NCBI RefSeq assembly: GCF_023072615.1 | Contig: NZ_JAKNRW010000018.1 | Location: 1 to 64,000, forward strand | DNA from: Pseudomonas violetae | GTDB taxonomy: Bacteria > Pseudomonadota > Gammaproteobacteria > Pseudomonadales > Pseudomonadaceae | Direction: 5' to 3' | Length of the DNA stretch: 64,000 bases | Shown here: positions 35,748-46,208 of the stretch, one piece after another | Numbering within the stretch: position 1 is the stretch's first letter | How the letters are laid out: every line of letters starts with the position of its first letter | Made by a program: the position numbers and the translations under genes | The notes under the pieces: model-generated | The model's database searches: none | Seen by the model: only the letters and a program-made list of their open reading frames with translations | Told to the model about the DNA's origin: nothing

Positions 35748-36287
35748 TCATAGCACCGCCGATTTGGCGGCGCGCAACAGTCGATCGGATAACTCTCCCG
35801 GCCCCAGCGCCCGCGCCAGTGCCAGCCCCCCCACCATCAAGGCCATATCAGCCAGGGCCTTGTCGGTTTCTTCAGGGCTGGCCGCCAACTGGGCGACCAT
35901 CATTTCCACGTGCTCATTCAAGGCCACTCGAAATTCGTCCGGCAGCCGCCCTAACTCGCCGACAGATGCCGGGATAGGGCAAGCAGACTCAGAGGAATCA
36001 CGGTGTTTGCGCGACAGGTAGAACGCAGCCACCAGGGCGCGGCGCTCTTCGCCGGTCAATTGGGCATCCATCTCGGCGATCAGGCCACGACGGTGACCCA
36101 GCAACTGCTTGAACGCTTCCAGCATCATTGCGTCCTTGCTTTCGAAGTGCGCGTAGAAGCCGCCGACCGTCAGGCCGGCAGCGCCCATCACTTCGCCCAC
36201 GCTCGGTTCGGCCGGGCCGCGCTGAATCAGCGCTGCACTGGCGGCCTTGAGAATGCGTTCGCGGGTTTGAGCTTTTTTATCGTTCAT
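35748..36287 (-). CDS. TetR/AcrR-family transcriptional regulator
   Basis: A 179-residue regulator. The HTH covers about residues 8-52 (RERILKAASAALIQRGP, VGEVMGAAGLTVGGFYAHFESKDAM). The C-terminal ligand-binding domain is all-helical (RRALVAAFYLSRKHRD). The likely target is itself and the hydrolase gene that follows. The palindrome-rich AT stretch at 36300-36330 (AATATTACGACTAGAATATTATACTC) lies just upstream and may be its operator. Its ligand is unknown. Confidence 0.92.
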   Translation of the reverse strand: MNDKKAQTRERILKAASAALIQRGPAEPSVGEVMGAAGLTVGGFYAHFESKDAMMLEAFKQLLGHRRGLIAEMDAQLTGEERRALVAAFYLSRKHRDSSESACPIPASVGELGRLPDEFRVALNEHVEMMVAQLAASPEETDKALADMALMVGGLALARALGPGELSDRLLRAAKSAVL

Positions 36288-36416
36288 CGTTGCCTCCGAA
36301 TATTACGACTAGAATATTATACTCATAATAATTTTCCGCAAGTCGTGTATGTGACCGCTGGTCTGAAGATCAGTTTGAGGTAGAGAGGGGGATTTGGCCA
36401 AACGCCAGACAAACAA

Positions 36417-36445
36417 AAGGGCCATTCAATAATTGAATGACCCTT
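36417..36445 (-). terminator. Terminator of the Ala/Glu tRNA cluster
   Basis: On the minus strand AAGGGTCATTCAA-TTA-TTGAATGGCCCTT forms a 13-bp stem with one G-T pair, followed by TTGTTTG. It lies 26 bp after the last tRNA-Glu. Confidence 0.8.
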
Positions 36446-36471
36446 ATAAAATCCCGCAGAGCGGGTAATCG

Positions 36472-36547
36472 TGGCGTCCCCTAGGGGACTCGAACCCCTG
36501 TTACCGCCGTGAAAGGGCGGTGTCCTAGGCCACTAGACGAAGGGGAC
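36472..36547 (-). tRNA. tRNA-Glu(TTC), copy 1
   Basis: A 76-nt gene with acceptor GTCCCCT/AGGGGAC, loop CTTTCAC giving anticodon TTC, and encoded CCA. It is identical to the copy at 36757-36832 and is the last gene of the Ala-Glu-Ala-Glu transcript. Confidence 0.97.
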
Positions 36548-36627
36548 GCAAAACCTTCTATACAACTGATCAGTGCTGAGTGCTGATCAATTCAAGGCCG
36601 GTGTGGCCAGACCTCGAACTGTAAAAT

Positions 36628-36703
36628 TGGTGGAGCTTAGCGGGATCGAACCGCTGACCTCCTGCATGCCATGCAGGCGCTCTCCCAGCTGAGCTAAAGC
36701 CCC
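36628..36703 (-). tRNA. tRNA-Ala(GGC), copy 1
   Basis: A 76-nt gene with anticodon stem CCTGC/GCAGG, loop ATGGCAT giving anticodon GGC, and encoded CCA. It differs from the copy at 36912-36987 at a few stem positions (acceptor-D junction, anticodon stem and T-stem). Confidence 0.97.
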
Positions 36704-36756
36704 GGATTTTTCGCCTCGCGGCGGAGTGACATCTTGCAACATCACTTCTGTAAAAC

Positions 36757-36832
36757 TGGCGTCCCCTAGGGGACTCGAACCCCTGTTACCGCCGTGAAAG
36801 GGCGGTGTCCTAGGCCACTAGACGAAGGGGAC
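36757..36832 (-). tRNA. tRNA-Glu(TTC), copy 2
   Basis: A 76-nt gene identical to the tRNA-Glu at 36472-36547, with anticodon TTC and encoded CCA. It is second in the four-gene transcript. Confidence 0.97.
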
Positions 36833-36911
36833 GTAAACCCTTCTATACAACAGATCAACGCTGAGTGTTGATCGCTTCAAGGCCGGTGTGGCCAGACCCT
36901 GAAGTGTAAAT

Positions 36912-36987
<76 letters not shown>

Positions 36988-37130
36988 TCATCGCTGAGGA
37001 CGGGGCGAATCTTAATGGCGGATCGAAAGGCTGTCAAACTTATTTTTAAAATATTTCAAAGTTTTTTGCCGACATAACAATCACTTACCGCCCTTCCCTC
37101 GAAAAGCCGGGGACTTGGGAAAGAACGCAG

Positions 37131-37182
37131 GCCCGTAGGAGCTGCCAATCGCTGCCCGAGCCTTCGGCAGCTCCTACGCAGG
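37131..37182. repeat. REP palindrome, GTAGGAGCTGCC type
   Basis: GTAGGAGCTGCC and GGCAGCTCCTAC form a perfect 12-bp inverted repeat around about 20 bp (AATCGCTGCCCGAGCCTTC). It lies just after the gltX stop and could act as its transcript end. Confidence 0.88.
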
Positions 37183-37193
37183 ATCAAACAACC

Positions 37194-38675
37194 TCAGGCG
37201 ATATTGCCCAGGAGCTTTTCCCACTCCTTGTTTTCCTTCTTCGACACACCACCGAGCAGATCAATGGCCTGGCGCAGACGGAAACGGGTCAGGTCCGGGC
37301 CGAGAATCTCCATCGCGTCCAGCACCGAGACCGAACTGGCTTGCCCGGTGATCGCGGCGAACATCAGCGGCATGGCGTCACGCAGTTTCAACTCCAGGGA
37401 TTCGACCACCGCCTGGATCGTCGCAGTAATGCTGTCCTTCTCCCACTGACGCAGGCTTTCGAGCTTCCACAAAATCAACTGCATCAACTGACGCACCTGA
37501 TCGCCCGACAGCTTCTTGGACTCGAACAGCTTCGCGTCTGGATTCACGCCACCGGCGAAGAAGAACCCGGCCAGCGGTGCGACCTGGCTGAAGGTTTCCA
37601 CCCGGCCCTGCACGTGCGGTGCGATCTTCATCATGTATTCAGGGTTCAGTGCCCAGGTCTGAAGGCGCGAGGCGAACTCTTCCACCGGCAGGTCACGCAA
37701 CCATTGGCCGTTGAGCCACGACAGCTTCTCGATATCGAAGATCGGCCCGCCCAGGGAGACGCGCTTGAGATCGAAGTTGTCGACCATTTCCTGCAGCGAG
37801 AACTTCTCGCGCTCATCCGGCATGGACCAACCCATGCGCCCCAGGTAGTTGAGCATCGCCTCGGGCATGAAACCCATGCGCTCGTAGAACGTGACCGAGG
37901 TCGGGTTCTTGCGCTTGGACAGCTTGCTCTTGTCCGGGTTACGCAGCAGCGGCATGTAGCACAGTTCCGGCTGTTCCCAGCCGAAGTACTCGTAAAGCAG
38001 GATCAGTTTCGGCGCCGATGGCAGCCATTCTTCGCCACGCAGTACGTGGGTGATGCCCATCAGGTGATCGTCGACCACGTTGGCCAGGAAGTAGGTCGGC
38101 AGGCCGTCGGTCTTCATCAGCACCTGCATGTCCATGCGGTCCCACGGGATCTCGACATCGCCACGCAACATGTCGGGCACCACGCACACGCCTTCGCTCG
38201 GCACTTTCATGCGGATAACATGCGGCTCGCCAGCAGCCAGGCGACGGGCCACTTCTTCGGCAGGCAACAGCAGCGCACGACCATCGTACCGCGGGGTTTC
38301 GCCGCGAGCCTGTTGTTCGGCGCGCATCTGGTCCAGCTCTTCGGCGGTGCAGAAGCACGGGAAGGCGTGGCCCATTTCCACCAACTGCTGGCAGTACTTC
38401 TGGTAGATCTCGCCACGCTCGCTCTGCCTGTAAGGACCGTGCGGGCCGCCAACGTCCGGGCCTTCGCTCCAGTCGATACCCAACCAGCGCAGGGCGTCGA
38501 AAATCTGCTGTTCGGATTCGCGGGTCGAACGCAGTTGGTCGGTGTCTTCGATCCGCAGGATGAACTCACCGCCGTGCTGCTTGGCAAAGCAGTAGTTGAA
38601 CAATGCGATGTAAGCGGTACCTACGTGGGGATCCCCGGTAGGCGATGGCGCGATGCGAGTGCGGACGGTGGTCAT
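37194..38675 (-). CDS. gltX: Glutamate--tRNA ligase
   Basis: A 493-residue class I synthetase that charges tRNA-Glu. The start MTTVRTRIAPSPTG is preferred over an upstream in-frame ATG, because RIAPSPTGDPHVG carries the HIGH-like motif near residues 8-20. The KMSKS-like loop is KLSKRKNP near 255. FCTAEELDQMR near 110 belongs to the zinc/connective region and lacks the full zinc-cysteine set. It lies beside a tRNA-Glu/Ala cluster, as in other Pseudomonas. Confidence 0.97.
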   Translation of the reverse strand: MTTVRTRIAPSPTGDPHVGTAYIALFNYCFAKQHGGEFILRIEDTDQLRSTRESEQQIFDALRWLGIDWSEGPDVGGPHGPYRQSERGEIYQKYCQQLVEMGHAFPCFCTAEELDQMRAEQQARGETPRYDGRALLLPAEEVARRLAAGEPHVIRMKVPSEGVCVVPDMLRGDVEIPWDRMDMQVLMKTDGLPTYFLANVVDDHLMGITHVLRGEEWLPSAPKLILLYEYFGWEQPELCYMPLLRNPDKSKLSKRKNPTSVTFYERMGFMPEAMLNYLGRMGWSMPDEREKFSLQEMVDNFDLKRVSLGGPIFDIEKLSWLNGQWLRDLPVEEFASRLQTWALNPEYMMKIAPHVQGRVETFSQVAPLAGFFFAGGVNPDAKLFESKKLSGDQVRQLMQLILWKLESLRQWEKDSITATIQAVVESLELKLRDAMPLMFAAITGQASSVSVLDAMEILGPDLTRFRLRQAIDLLGGVSKKENKEWEKLLGNIA

Positions 38676-38894
38676 GGCAAGTCTCGAAATAAAGATAAAA
38701 CAAAGGGCGAATGGTAACAGGCGACACCGGCCCGGCTCCAGTGAGCAGGGCATTTAAGCCAAGTTTGCGTCTACAACGCGCTTCGCACCCGGTGAATGGC
38801 CGAATATCAACGGTCGGCATTTACCGTTTATCGGCTGTATGCCAGATTTGTCTGCTGATACCTTTCCTTACAATTTCTCGACTACAGTCTGCCC

Positions 38895-39944
38895 ATGCCT
38901 GCCCAACTCAAGCGTCGCCTGTTTATTTTCCTGTTGCTCGTCCTGCTCATCGCCGGGGGATTCTTTGCTCACTGGTTTTTCAAAGGGCGCTTTTACGAAA
39001 GCACCGACAACGCGTATGTGCAGGGCGAGATCACCCGCGTGTCGAGCCAGCTCGGCGCTCGCATCGATCAGGTTTTGGTGCAGGACAACCAGCACGTTGA
39101 AAAAGGCCAGTTGCTGGTCAAACTCGAAGGTGATGATTTCCACCTGGCCGTCGACCGCGCCAACGCCGCCCTCGCGACCCGCCAGGCCGAGCGCCTGCAA
39201 GCCCAGAGCAAACTCACGCAACAGGCCAGCCTGATTGCCGCCAGCGAGGCGCAGGTAGCCTCCAGCCAGGCCAGCCTCAACCGCTCGCAAATCGATTTGT
39301 CCCGCGCCGAAACTTTGCGCAAACCCGGCTACGTCTCAGAAGAACGGGTAACCACCCTCTCGGCCGACAACCATATTGCCCGCTCGCAAGTGACCAAGGC
39401 CCAGGCGGACGCCCAGAGCCAGCGCCAGCAAGTGAACTCCCTGAACGCCGAAATCAAGCGCCTCGATGCAATGATTGCCAATGCACGGACCGACCTGGCC
39501 CAGGCCGAGCTGAACCTGACCCGCAGCGAAATACACGCCCCCATCAGCGGCTTAATCGGTCAGCGCGCCGCGCGCAACGGCCAGTACGTTCAGGTCGGCG
39601 CGTACCTGCTGTCGATCGTGCCGGACCAGGACATCTGGATTCAGGCCAACTTCAAGGAAACCCAGATCGGCCATATGCAGGCAGGACAAAAAGCCGAGCT
39701 GACCTTCGACGCCTACAGCGATACGCCGATCGAAGCGCGGGTCGACAGCCTGTTTGCCGCTTCCGGGGCGCAATTCAGCTTGCTGCCACCGGACAATGCC
39801 ACAGGCAACTTCACCAAAGTCGTACAACGAATCCCGGTAAAACTGACCTTCGCCGCGGACAATCCGCTGCACGGCAAGATTCGTCCGGGGATGTCGGTCA
39901 CCGCCAAAGTGAACATCAAAGACGCCCCTGACGATGGCCGGTGA
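38895..39944 (+). CDS. emrA: HlyD/EmrA-family efflux adaptor
   Basis: A 349-residue membrane-fusion protein. There is one helix near residues 8-30 (LFIFLLLVLLIAGGFFAHWFF), then STDNAYVQGEITRVSSQLGARI opening the lipoyl/barrel-sandwich domain. A long coiled-coil hairpin covers about 95-205. The second lipoyl half is IHAPISGLIGQRAARNGQYV, and the beta-barrel domain ends the protein. It bridges the inner-membrane pump encoded next to an outer-membrane channel supplied elsewhere. The gene overlaps emrB by 11 bases. The substrate is unknown. Confidence 0.94.
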   Translation: MPAQLKRRLFIFLLLVLLIAGGFFAHWFFKGRFYESTDNAYVQGEITRVSSQLGARIDQVLVQDNQHVEKGQLLVKLEGDDFHLAVDRANAALATRQAERLQAQSKLTQQASLIAASEAQVASSQASLNRSQIDLSRAETLRKPGYVSEERVTTLSADNHIARSQVTKAQADAQSQRQQVNSLNAEIKRLDAMIANARTDLAQAELNLTRSEIHAPISGLIGQRAARNGQYVQVGAYLLSIVPDQDIWIQANFKETQIGHMQAGQKAELTFDAYSDTPIEARVDSLFAASGAQFSLLPPDNATGNFTKVVQRIPVKLTFAADNPLHGKIRPGMSVTAKVNIKDAPDDGR

Positions 39945-41484
39945 TCAACTGATCCGCCCCGTCGGTGAGCCGACCCGGCGGGACTGGATCGCGGTAATGA
40001 GTGTGATGCTCGGCGCCTTCATGGCCGTGCTCGACATCCAGATCACCAACTCGTCGCTCAAGGATATCCAGGGCGCGCTCTCGGCAACCCTGGAAGAAGG
40101 CTCGTGGATATCCACCTCCTACCTGGTCGCGGAAATCATCATGATTCCGCTGACGGCGTGGCTGGTGCAACTGCTGTCGGCTCGCCGCCTGGCGGTCTGG
40201 GTCTCGCTGGGGTTCCTGGCGGCCTCGCTGCTGTGCTCCATGGCCTGGAGCCTGGAAAGCATGATTGTGTTCCGTGCCTTGCAGGGCTTCACCGGCGGCG
40301 CACTGATTCCACTCGCGTTCACCCTGACCCTGATCAAACTGCCTGAACACCATCGCGCCAAGGGCATGGCCATGTTCGCCATGACCGCCACCTTCGCGCC
40401 CTCCATTGGCCCGACGCTGGGCGGCTGGCTGACGGAGAACTGGGGCTGGGAATACATTTTCTACATCAACATCCCGCCTGGCCTGATCATGATCGCCGGC
40501 CTGATGTACGGCCTGGAGAAAAAGGAGGCGCATTGGGAGCTGCTCAAGAGCACCGACTACATGGGCATCCTAACCCTGGGCGTCGGCCTTGGCTGCCTGC
40601 AGGTTTTTCTTGAAGAAGGCCACCGCAAGGACTGGCTGGAGTCGAGCCTGATCGTGAGCCTGGGCAGCATCGCGCTGATCAGCCTGATCACCTTTGTGAT
40701 CGTGCAGGTGTCCAAGCCCAACCCGCTGATCAACCTGGGCATCCTGCGCAATCGCAACTTTGGCCTGTCGAGCATATCCAGCCTGGGCATGGGGGTGGGG
40801 TTGTATGGGTCGATTTATTTGCTGCCGCTGTACCTGGCGCAGATACAGAATTACAACGCCCTGCAAATCGGTGAAGTGATCATGTGGATGGGCGTGCCCC
40901 AGCTGTTTCTGATCCCGCTGGTGCCGAAACTGATGAAGTACATTTCACCGAAATGGCTGTGCACTTTGGGTTTCGGGCTGTTCGGGTTGGCGAGCTTTTC
41001 ATCGGGGGTATTAAACCCGGATTTTGCCGGGCCGCAGTTCAATCAGATCCAGATCATTCGTGCCTTGGGCCAGCCGCTGATCATGGTCACCATTTCACTG
41101 ATCGCCACCGCCTACATCCTGCCCCAGGATGCCGGGTCGGCGTCGAGCCTGTTCAACATCCTGCGCAACCTGGGCGGCGCGATTGGCATCGCCCTCCTCG
41201 CCACACTGCTGGATGCGCGAACCAAGACCTACTTCGATTATTTGCGCGAGGCGATCGTGCCGACCAACCCGCAGGTGGCGGAGCGCATGGCGTCGATGAC
41301 CGATAGGTTTGGCAGCGAGACAGCGGCCTTGGGCAAGTTGAGCGACATTGCGCATCAGCAGGCTTCGATCATGGCCTACAACGACGCGTTTCACTTTGTC
41401 GGGATTGCGCTGGGGATCAGCATGATTGCAGTGTTGCTGACCAAGGCGTTGCCGGCGGGGTTGAAGGCTGGGGAGGCGCATTGA
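39934..41484 (+). CDS. emrB: DHA2-family MFS drug efflux permease (EmrB type)
   Basis: A 516-residue major-facilitator transporter with 14 predicted helices. Motif-like segments are MSVMLGAFMAVLDIQITNSS in helix 1, YLVAEIIMIPLTAWL in helix 2, and the antiporter motif C region SIGPTLGGWLTENWGWEYIFYIN near residues 155-178. This is the classical DHA2 pattern. Coupled to EmrA, it exports hydrophobic toxic compounds using the proton gradient. No local regulator is present. The gene is followed by a large REP element. Confidence 0.94.
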   Translation: MAGDQLIRPVGEPTRRDWIAVMSVMLGAFMAVLDIQITNSSLKDIQGALSATLEEGSWISTSYLVAEIIMIPLTAWLVQLLSARRLAVWVSLGFLAASLLCSMAWSLESMIVFRALQGFTGGALIPLAFTLTLIKLPEHHRAKGMAMFAMTATFAPSIGPTLGGWLTENWGWEYIFYINIPPGLIMIAGLMYGLEKKEAHWELLKSTDYMGILTLGVGLGCLQVFLEEGHRKDWLESSLIVSLGSIALISLITFVIVQVSKPNPLINLGILRNRNFGLSSISSLGMGVGLYGSIYLLPLYLAQIQNYNALQIGEVIMWMGVPQLFLIPLVPKLMKYISPKWLCTLGFGLFGLASFSSGVLNPDFAGPQFNQIQIIRALGQPLIMVTISLIATAYILPQDAGSASSLFNILRNLGGAIGIALLATLLDARTKTYFDYLREAIVPTNPQVAERMASMTDRFGSETAALGKLSDIAHQQASIMAYNDAFHFVGIALGISMIAVLLTKALPAGLKAGEAH

Positions 41485-41506
41485 TTTTGTAGCGATGCGA
41501 CGAGCG

Positions 41507-41600
41507 CCATCGCGGGCAAGCCCGGCTCCCACAGGTTTTGGGGTAGCCATAGGTCTGCATGCAGTGCAAATCCTGTGGGAGCCGGGCTTGCCCGCGATGG
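41507..41600. repeat. Long REP inverted repeat with 29-bp perfect arms
   Basis: CCATCGCGGGCAAGCCCGGC, continuing to CTCCCACAGG, is repeated exactly in inverse at the right end. The arms are 29 bp and the loop about 36 bp. It lies between the convergent ends of emrB and uvrB and could end both transcripts. Confidence 0.93.
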
Positions 41601-41623
41601 GGCCGGCCCTGGCTGCACAAGTT

Positions 41624-43639
<2,016 letters not shown>

Positions 43640-43991
43640 GCATACCTCTGGGTTCTCGAAGCAGGGAATCGCGCCCGCGTGGTTGAACCGGCAGGAAACG
43701 AGAAAAGCCGCAAACGACTGACGCCGCCCGAGGAAAAAACTGGATTGTGCTCAATGTGGAGCCGATTGCCTGCGCTTTCAAGGCAAACGTCCTACATCAC
43801 TCTTAGACTTTGACGGCGTAGTGCGACTAACGGTCGAAAAATAATGCAAAAAACTTACAGGAAAAGCCGAATCGTCTGTCGCCTTCAATCGTGGATGGCC
43901 TCTATACTAGCTCCCCGTTTGTGCACCGCTCTAGTGCATTCGGCTGGAGCGCGACACGTCCCTCCACTCTCCATTCAGAGCCGCCGCAAAA
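43640..43991. other. Divergent promoter region between uvrB and the aminotransferase
   Basis: This 352-bp gap contains no gene I can support. TATACT at 43903-43908 could be a -10 element for the aminotransferase, about 84 bases upstream of its start. No good -35, operator or LexA-like CTGT-N8-ACAG was found by eye for uvrB. Confidence 0.55.
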
Positions 43992-45188
43992 ATGAGCCTG
44001 TTCTCCGCTGTCGAAATGGCACCACGCGATCCAATCCTGGGCCTCAACGAAGCATTCAACGCCGATACACGCACCACCAAGGTCAATCTGGGGGTCGGTG
44101 TTTACTGCAACGAGGAGGGGCGAATTCCACTCCTACGCGCCGTTGTCGAAGCAGAGACGATTCGCGTCGCTGAACACGCGTCCCGAGGCTACTTGCCCAT
44201 CGACGGCATCGCCGCCTACGACCAGGCCGTGCAAAAACTCCTGTTTGGCAACGATTCGCCACTGATCGCCGCTGGCCGCGTCCTTACCACCCAGGCAGTT
44301 GGCGGCACTGGCGCACTGAAAATCGGTGCTGACTTCCTCAAGCAACTGCTGCCCAACGCCGTCGTGGCGATCAGCGATCCAAGCTGGGAAAACCACCGCG
44401 CACTGTTCGAAACCGCCGGTTTCCCGGTGCAGAACTATCGCTACTACGACGCTGCGACTCACGACGTTAACCGCGCCGGCCTGCTGGAAGACCTCAATGC
44501 CCTGCCGTCCGGTTCGATTGTCGTATTGCACGCCTGCTGCCACAACCCGACCGGCGTAGACCTGAGTACTGCGGACTGGAACAATGTCCTGCAAGTGGTC
44601 AAAGCCAAAGGCCACGTGCCGTTCCTTGACATGGCCTACCAGGGCTTTGGCGACGGCATCGACGAAGATGCTGCTGCCGTGCGCCTGTTCGCTGAATCAG
44701 GCCTGACCTTCTTCGTCTCCAGCTCTTTCTCCAAGTCGTTCTCGCTGTACGGCGAGCGCGTTGGCGCACTGTCGATCGTCAGCGAATCGAAAGAAGAAAG
44801 CGCGCGAGTGCTGTCGCAGGTCAAACGCGTAATCCGCACCAACTACTCCAACCCGCCAACCCACGGTGCAAGCATCGTCGCGGCCGTGCTGAACAGCCCG
44901 CAATTGCGCGCCCAGTGGGAAGAGGAACTGGCCGAGATGCGCTTGCGCATTCGCGGCATGCGCACCCAGATGGTCGACCTGCTGACGGAAAAAGCACCGC
45001 AGCGTGACTTCAGCTTCGTCGGTCGCCAACGCGGCATGTTCTCTTACTCCGGCCTGACCACCGAACAGGTTCACCGCTTGCGCAACGAGTTCGGCATCTA
45101 CGCCCTGGACACCGGCCGCATCTGCGTTGCCGCGCTGAACCAGAGCAACATCAAGGCCGTAACGGACGCCATCGTTCAGGTGATCTGA
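43992..45188 (+). CDS. Aromatic/aspartate amino acid aminotransferase
   Basis: A 398-residue class I PLP aminotransferase of the AspC/TyrB group. APRDPILGLNEAFNADTRTTKVNLGVGVY opens the protein. HACCHNPTGVD near residue 180 contacts the cofactor, the PLP lysine is in SSFSKSFSLYGERVG near 245, and the C-terminal RGMFSYSGL region contacts the substrate. It should transaminate aspartate or Phe/Tyr with 2-oxoglutarate. The exact preference (tyrB, phhC or aspC) cannot be fixed. A strong terminator follows. Confidence 0.95.
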   Translation: MSLFSAVEMAPRDPILGLNEAFNADTRTTKVNLGVGVYCNEEGRIPLLRAVVEAETIRVAEHASRGYLPIDGIAAYDQAVQKLLFGNDSPLIAAGRVLTTQAVGGTGALKIGADFLKQLLPNAVVAISDPSWENHRALFETAGFPVQNYRYYDAATHDVNRAGLLEDLNALPSGSIVVLHACCHNPTGVDLSTADWNNVLQVVKAKGHVPFLDMAYQGFGDGIDEDAAAVRLFAESGLTFFVSSSFSKSFSLYGERVGALSIVSESKEESARVLSQVKRVIRTNYSNPPTHGASIVAAVLNSPQLRAQWEEELAEMRLRIRGMRTQMVDLLTEKAPQRDFSFVGRQRGMFSYSGLTTEQVHRLRNEFGIYALDTGRICVAALNQSNIKAVTDAIVQVI

Positions 45189-45202
45189 TTCGTCTGCGCT
45201 AC

Positions 45203-45237
45203 AAAAAAATGGGAAGCCTTCGGGCTTCCCATTTTTA
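45203..45237 (+). terminator. Rho-independent terminator after the aminotransferase
   Basis: AAAAATGGGAAGCC-TTC-GGGCTTCCCATTTTT forms a stem of about 13 bp with a T tract, 15-50 bp past the stop. Confidence 0.92.
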
Positions 45238-45289
45238 TTTGTCTGAAGAATATTGCTCGAAACCTCTAGACTGCATTAGATCTCAAACT

Positions 45290-45309
45290 GTAGGAGCTGC
45301 AGCTCCTAC
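45290..45309. repeat. 20-bp perfect palindrome, minimal REP
   Basis: GTAGGAGCTGCAGCTCCTAC is a perfect palindrome with no loop. It looks like the two arms of a GTAGGAGCTGCC-type REP fused at the centre. It lies just before the 69-residue ORF at 45348. Confidence 0.85.
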
Positions 45310-45347
45310 GGGTTTTGTGTACAGCCTGAATTCCTGCGAGAACGTAG

Positions 45348-45557
45348 ATGAAAAATGATGACCTGCGCGCCGAGCGCGATGACCTGGACGAACTGGACCA
45401 TTTCGTCCCTCGGCCTGCGGCTAAACGCGGCAACAATCTGGTGCTTCAAGTGGCCGCCGGGGTGTTTCTCGGCGGCCTGGCGCTGTGGCTGGTGCAACTG
45501 GCGGCCACAATACTGTATGGCAAGCTGATGCTTGGCACGCTTACGTTCGGCGGTTAA
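45348..45557 (+). CDS. Small single-helix membrane protein, unknown function
   Basis: A 69-residue protein. The first 27 residues are strongly charged (MKNDDLRAERDDLDELDHF) and a hydrophobic helix covers about 31-58. The family is not recognised, but codon use is normal for the window. The start has only a weak ribosome-binding site (CGAGAACGTAG). Its stop overlaps the stop of the convergent gene, the two sharing TTAA. Confidence 0.7.
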   Translation: MKNDDLRAERDDLDELDHFVPRPAAKRGNNLVLQVAAGVFLGGLALWLVQLAATILYGKLMLGTLTFGG

Positions 45558-45784
45558 GCCAGTTCGCTGGCACGCTGGCTGGCAGCGTCGTCATAAGCGA
45601 CATAGAGCGATTCGGCGACCTGGCTCTTGATGGCCTTGGTGCTCTCCAGGCCGAGAACGAAGCCTTCGGCCTTGCCTCCGGCACGATTCAATTCTTCGGC
45701 GGTGCTGGCCTGGGTGATGGCGTCGAACAGCTTTTCAGCGTGTGGACCGACACCTTTGGGCAGGCTGATCTGGGCGATGCTCAT
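45554..45784 (-). CDS. Conserved-looking 76-residue protein, unknown function
   Basis: A small soluble protein starting MSIAQISLPKGVG. It is helical and Ala/Glu-rich throughout (HAEKLFDAITQASTAEELNRAGG, VAESLYVAYDDAASQRASELA). The longer frame upstream (to 46006) lacks coding character, so I start at the ATG at 45784. The family is not recognised. It converges on the 69-residue gene with the stop codons sharing TTAA. Confidence 0.72.
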   Translation of the reverse strand: MSIAQISLPKGVGPHAEKLFDAITQASTAEELNRAGGKAEGFVLGLESTKAIKSQVAESLYVAYDDAASQRASELA

Positions 45785-46011
45785 GCGCGCACCCCGTTGG
45801 CTGGACAGGTGAAGACTGGGTGATTCATGGCGCGTACCTTTTCGGCGAATGGCCGGCAGCGCGTGTAACCGCTTCCGGGCGGCCATGGTAGACCCCTGAG
45901 GGACTTCTGGTAACTGCCAAAGTCGGAAAAACCACCCTGGGCTTCGACCAATTGTCGAATTTAGCCACAGTCGCTTGACTTCTCTTTCTGAATCAGTAAC
46001 ATACACGCCAT

Positions 46012-46087
<76 letters not shown>

Positions 46088-46101
46088 GACAGCAAGAACC
46101 A

Positions 46102-46137
46102 AAAAGCCCCTGAATCGAAAGATCCAGGGGCTTTTTT
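46102..46137 (+). terminator. Terminator after tRNA-Asn
   Basis: AAAAAGCCCCTG-(AATCGAAAGAT)-CCAGGGGCTTTTTT forms a GC-rich stem followed by six T. Confidence 0.92.
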
Positions 46138-46154
46138 GTGGGCGCCTATAAATT

Positions 46155-46181
46155 CAAAAGATCGCAGGCTGCGACCTTTTG
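46155..46181. repeat. CAAAAGaTCGCAG palindrome
   Basis: CAAAAGATCGCAG-G-CTGCGACCTTTTG is a near-perfect inverted repeat, a short form of the GATCGCAG-type REP also seen at 55196 and 61425. It lies 28 bp past the permease stop on the minus strand and may act as its terminator. Confidence 0.75.
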
Positions 46182-46208
46182 AACTACCGCTTCTACCGCG
46201 CCCTCAGG

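Noticed and set aside
45785..46011. An N-terminal extension of the 76-residue gene up to 46006
   Set aside because: The added residues have Arg/Trp-rich non-coding composition, and ATG 45784 gives a sensible protein start.
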